Below are positions 63,297 through 64,000 of a DNA stretch of 64,000 nucleotides, one piece after another. The translations under genes were made by a program, and so were the position numbers. Source of the stretch: Sipunculus nudus. Lineage: Eukaryota; Annelida; Sipuncula; Golfingiida; Sipunculidae. Location of the stretch: positions 18,258,979-18,322,978 of the forward strand of contig CM049321.1 in NCBI GenBank assembly GCA_026874595.1, given 5' to 3'. Under the pieces are notes generated by a model. The model was not told the DNA's origin. It saw nothing but the letters and a program-made list of their open reading frames with translations, and ran no database searches. The stretch's first letter is position 1. Each line of letters opens with the position of its first letter.

Positions 63297-64000
63297 GACA
63301 GATGTTCCACATGATTGATTGTGACGAGATTTTCTTTCTCTTACCTCAGTAGGGAACACAAAATCAAACACCGACGTACCCTCATTGCCCTACATTCTGA
63401 ATGCCACACCCCCCTTCCATTCACCAAAATTGAAAAAGGACAACATGACGCTATGACGAATACCTCATTAGAAATTGTTTAAAACATGTTAAACATTTGT
63501 CAAATACGTTTTTTAGTTTTCAATTAATGCAAGGTCTGCAAAGTTTATATGCATATATGATGTTTCGAATCATGACTACCTTTAAAACAAGATTCCGAAT
63601 GAAGCAGTCATGAATTTTAAAACACGTCTGAAGTAGCACTTTTTAAAGTCTATTATTACATCGATGTACGGGTGGCTCCAGTATTGCGGGGGCAGGGTAT
63701 ATTGTAATATTTGCCGTTGTAATGTAAAATTTGGAGTTGTAAATATGGAAACAAACAATTTTATATACGAAGATTTGTTCTAGTGACAGATCGATAAATC
63801 AGTTTTATGCCCACTAGTTAATAGTTTTTATGCTCACTAGATTTAATGTACCAAAAATTAAATGTTATCGATTAGTCGTAAAAAAGGCTTCACGTCATTT
63901 TTTTTTGGCTCTGGTATAATTTTGTAAACACTCTGTGATGTATCAGTTATAACCATAATAAATAATCGGTCATATTTCTTTTATATTTCACTAGTAATAT
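62701..64000. other. Intergenic, (TA)n at 63233-63292
   Basis: A long TA tract; otherwise nothing recognised up to the window edge. Confidence 0.5.

Overview
The window is animal nuclear DNA. It is AT-rich, about half of what can be named is introns and repeats, coding exons are short and bounded by GT/AG splice sites, and there are about twenty long (TA)n tracts. The mix of repeats (tRNA-derived SINEs and relics of pogo, piggyBac, Ty3/Gypsy, Penelope-like and L1-like elements) and the secreted protein families (VWD/C8 mucin-like proteins, C-type lectins) point to a marine invertebrate, most likely a mollusc or another lophotrochozoan. The phylum is an inference. No bacterial, viral or CRISPR structure was seen.

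Gene 1 (plus strand) is complete: coding sequence from 13702 to 38941 in 21 coding exons, joined by hand with every splice phase checked. The sum is 3516 coding bases, or 1171 residues. It encodes a secreted protein: signal peptide - VWD1 - Thr/Pro linker from three tandem 33-bp microexons - VWD2 - C8 - VWD3 - C8 - a rod of fourteen 11-residue Pro/Thr/Gln repeats - VWD4, ending at the conserved last cysteine of VWD4. All four VWD units share the same intron positions and phases, so they arose by duplication. A possible TATA box and 5' UTR exon lie near 9.3 kb, and a poly(A) signal lies at 39264.

Gene 2 (minus strand) is a four-exon secreted C-type lectin of 214 residues, 57888 down to 55389. 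A broken paralog with the same exon order lies at 47244-44914 and has two nonsense codons. A third related exon at 60630-60398 keeps the intron boundary of the lectin exon but encodes a different domain. Flanking blocks at 48.0, 58.6, 61.7 and 62.5 kb are also related, so the right third of the window is a decayed tandem lectin array interrupted by retroelements.

Layout: 1-9.3 kb is a repeat-rich intergenic region. 9.3-39.3 kb is gene 1, with several mobile elements in its introns. 40.4-43 kb is a decayed Ty3/Gypsy element with integrase lying before reverse transcriptase. 44.9-48.5 kb is the lectin pseudogene unit. 48.9-51.2 kb is an L1-like LINE relic. 51.2-55 kb is mostly unassigned. 55-64 kb is the live lectin unit plus partial copies. 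Exon calls come from splice-site reading, domain recognition and phase arithmetic, not from transcripts.
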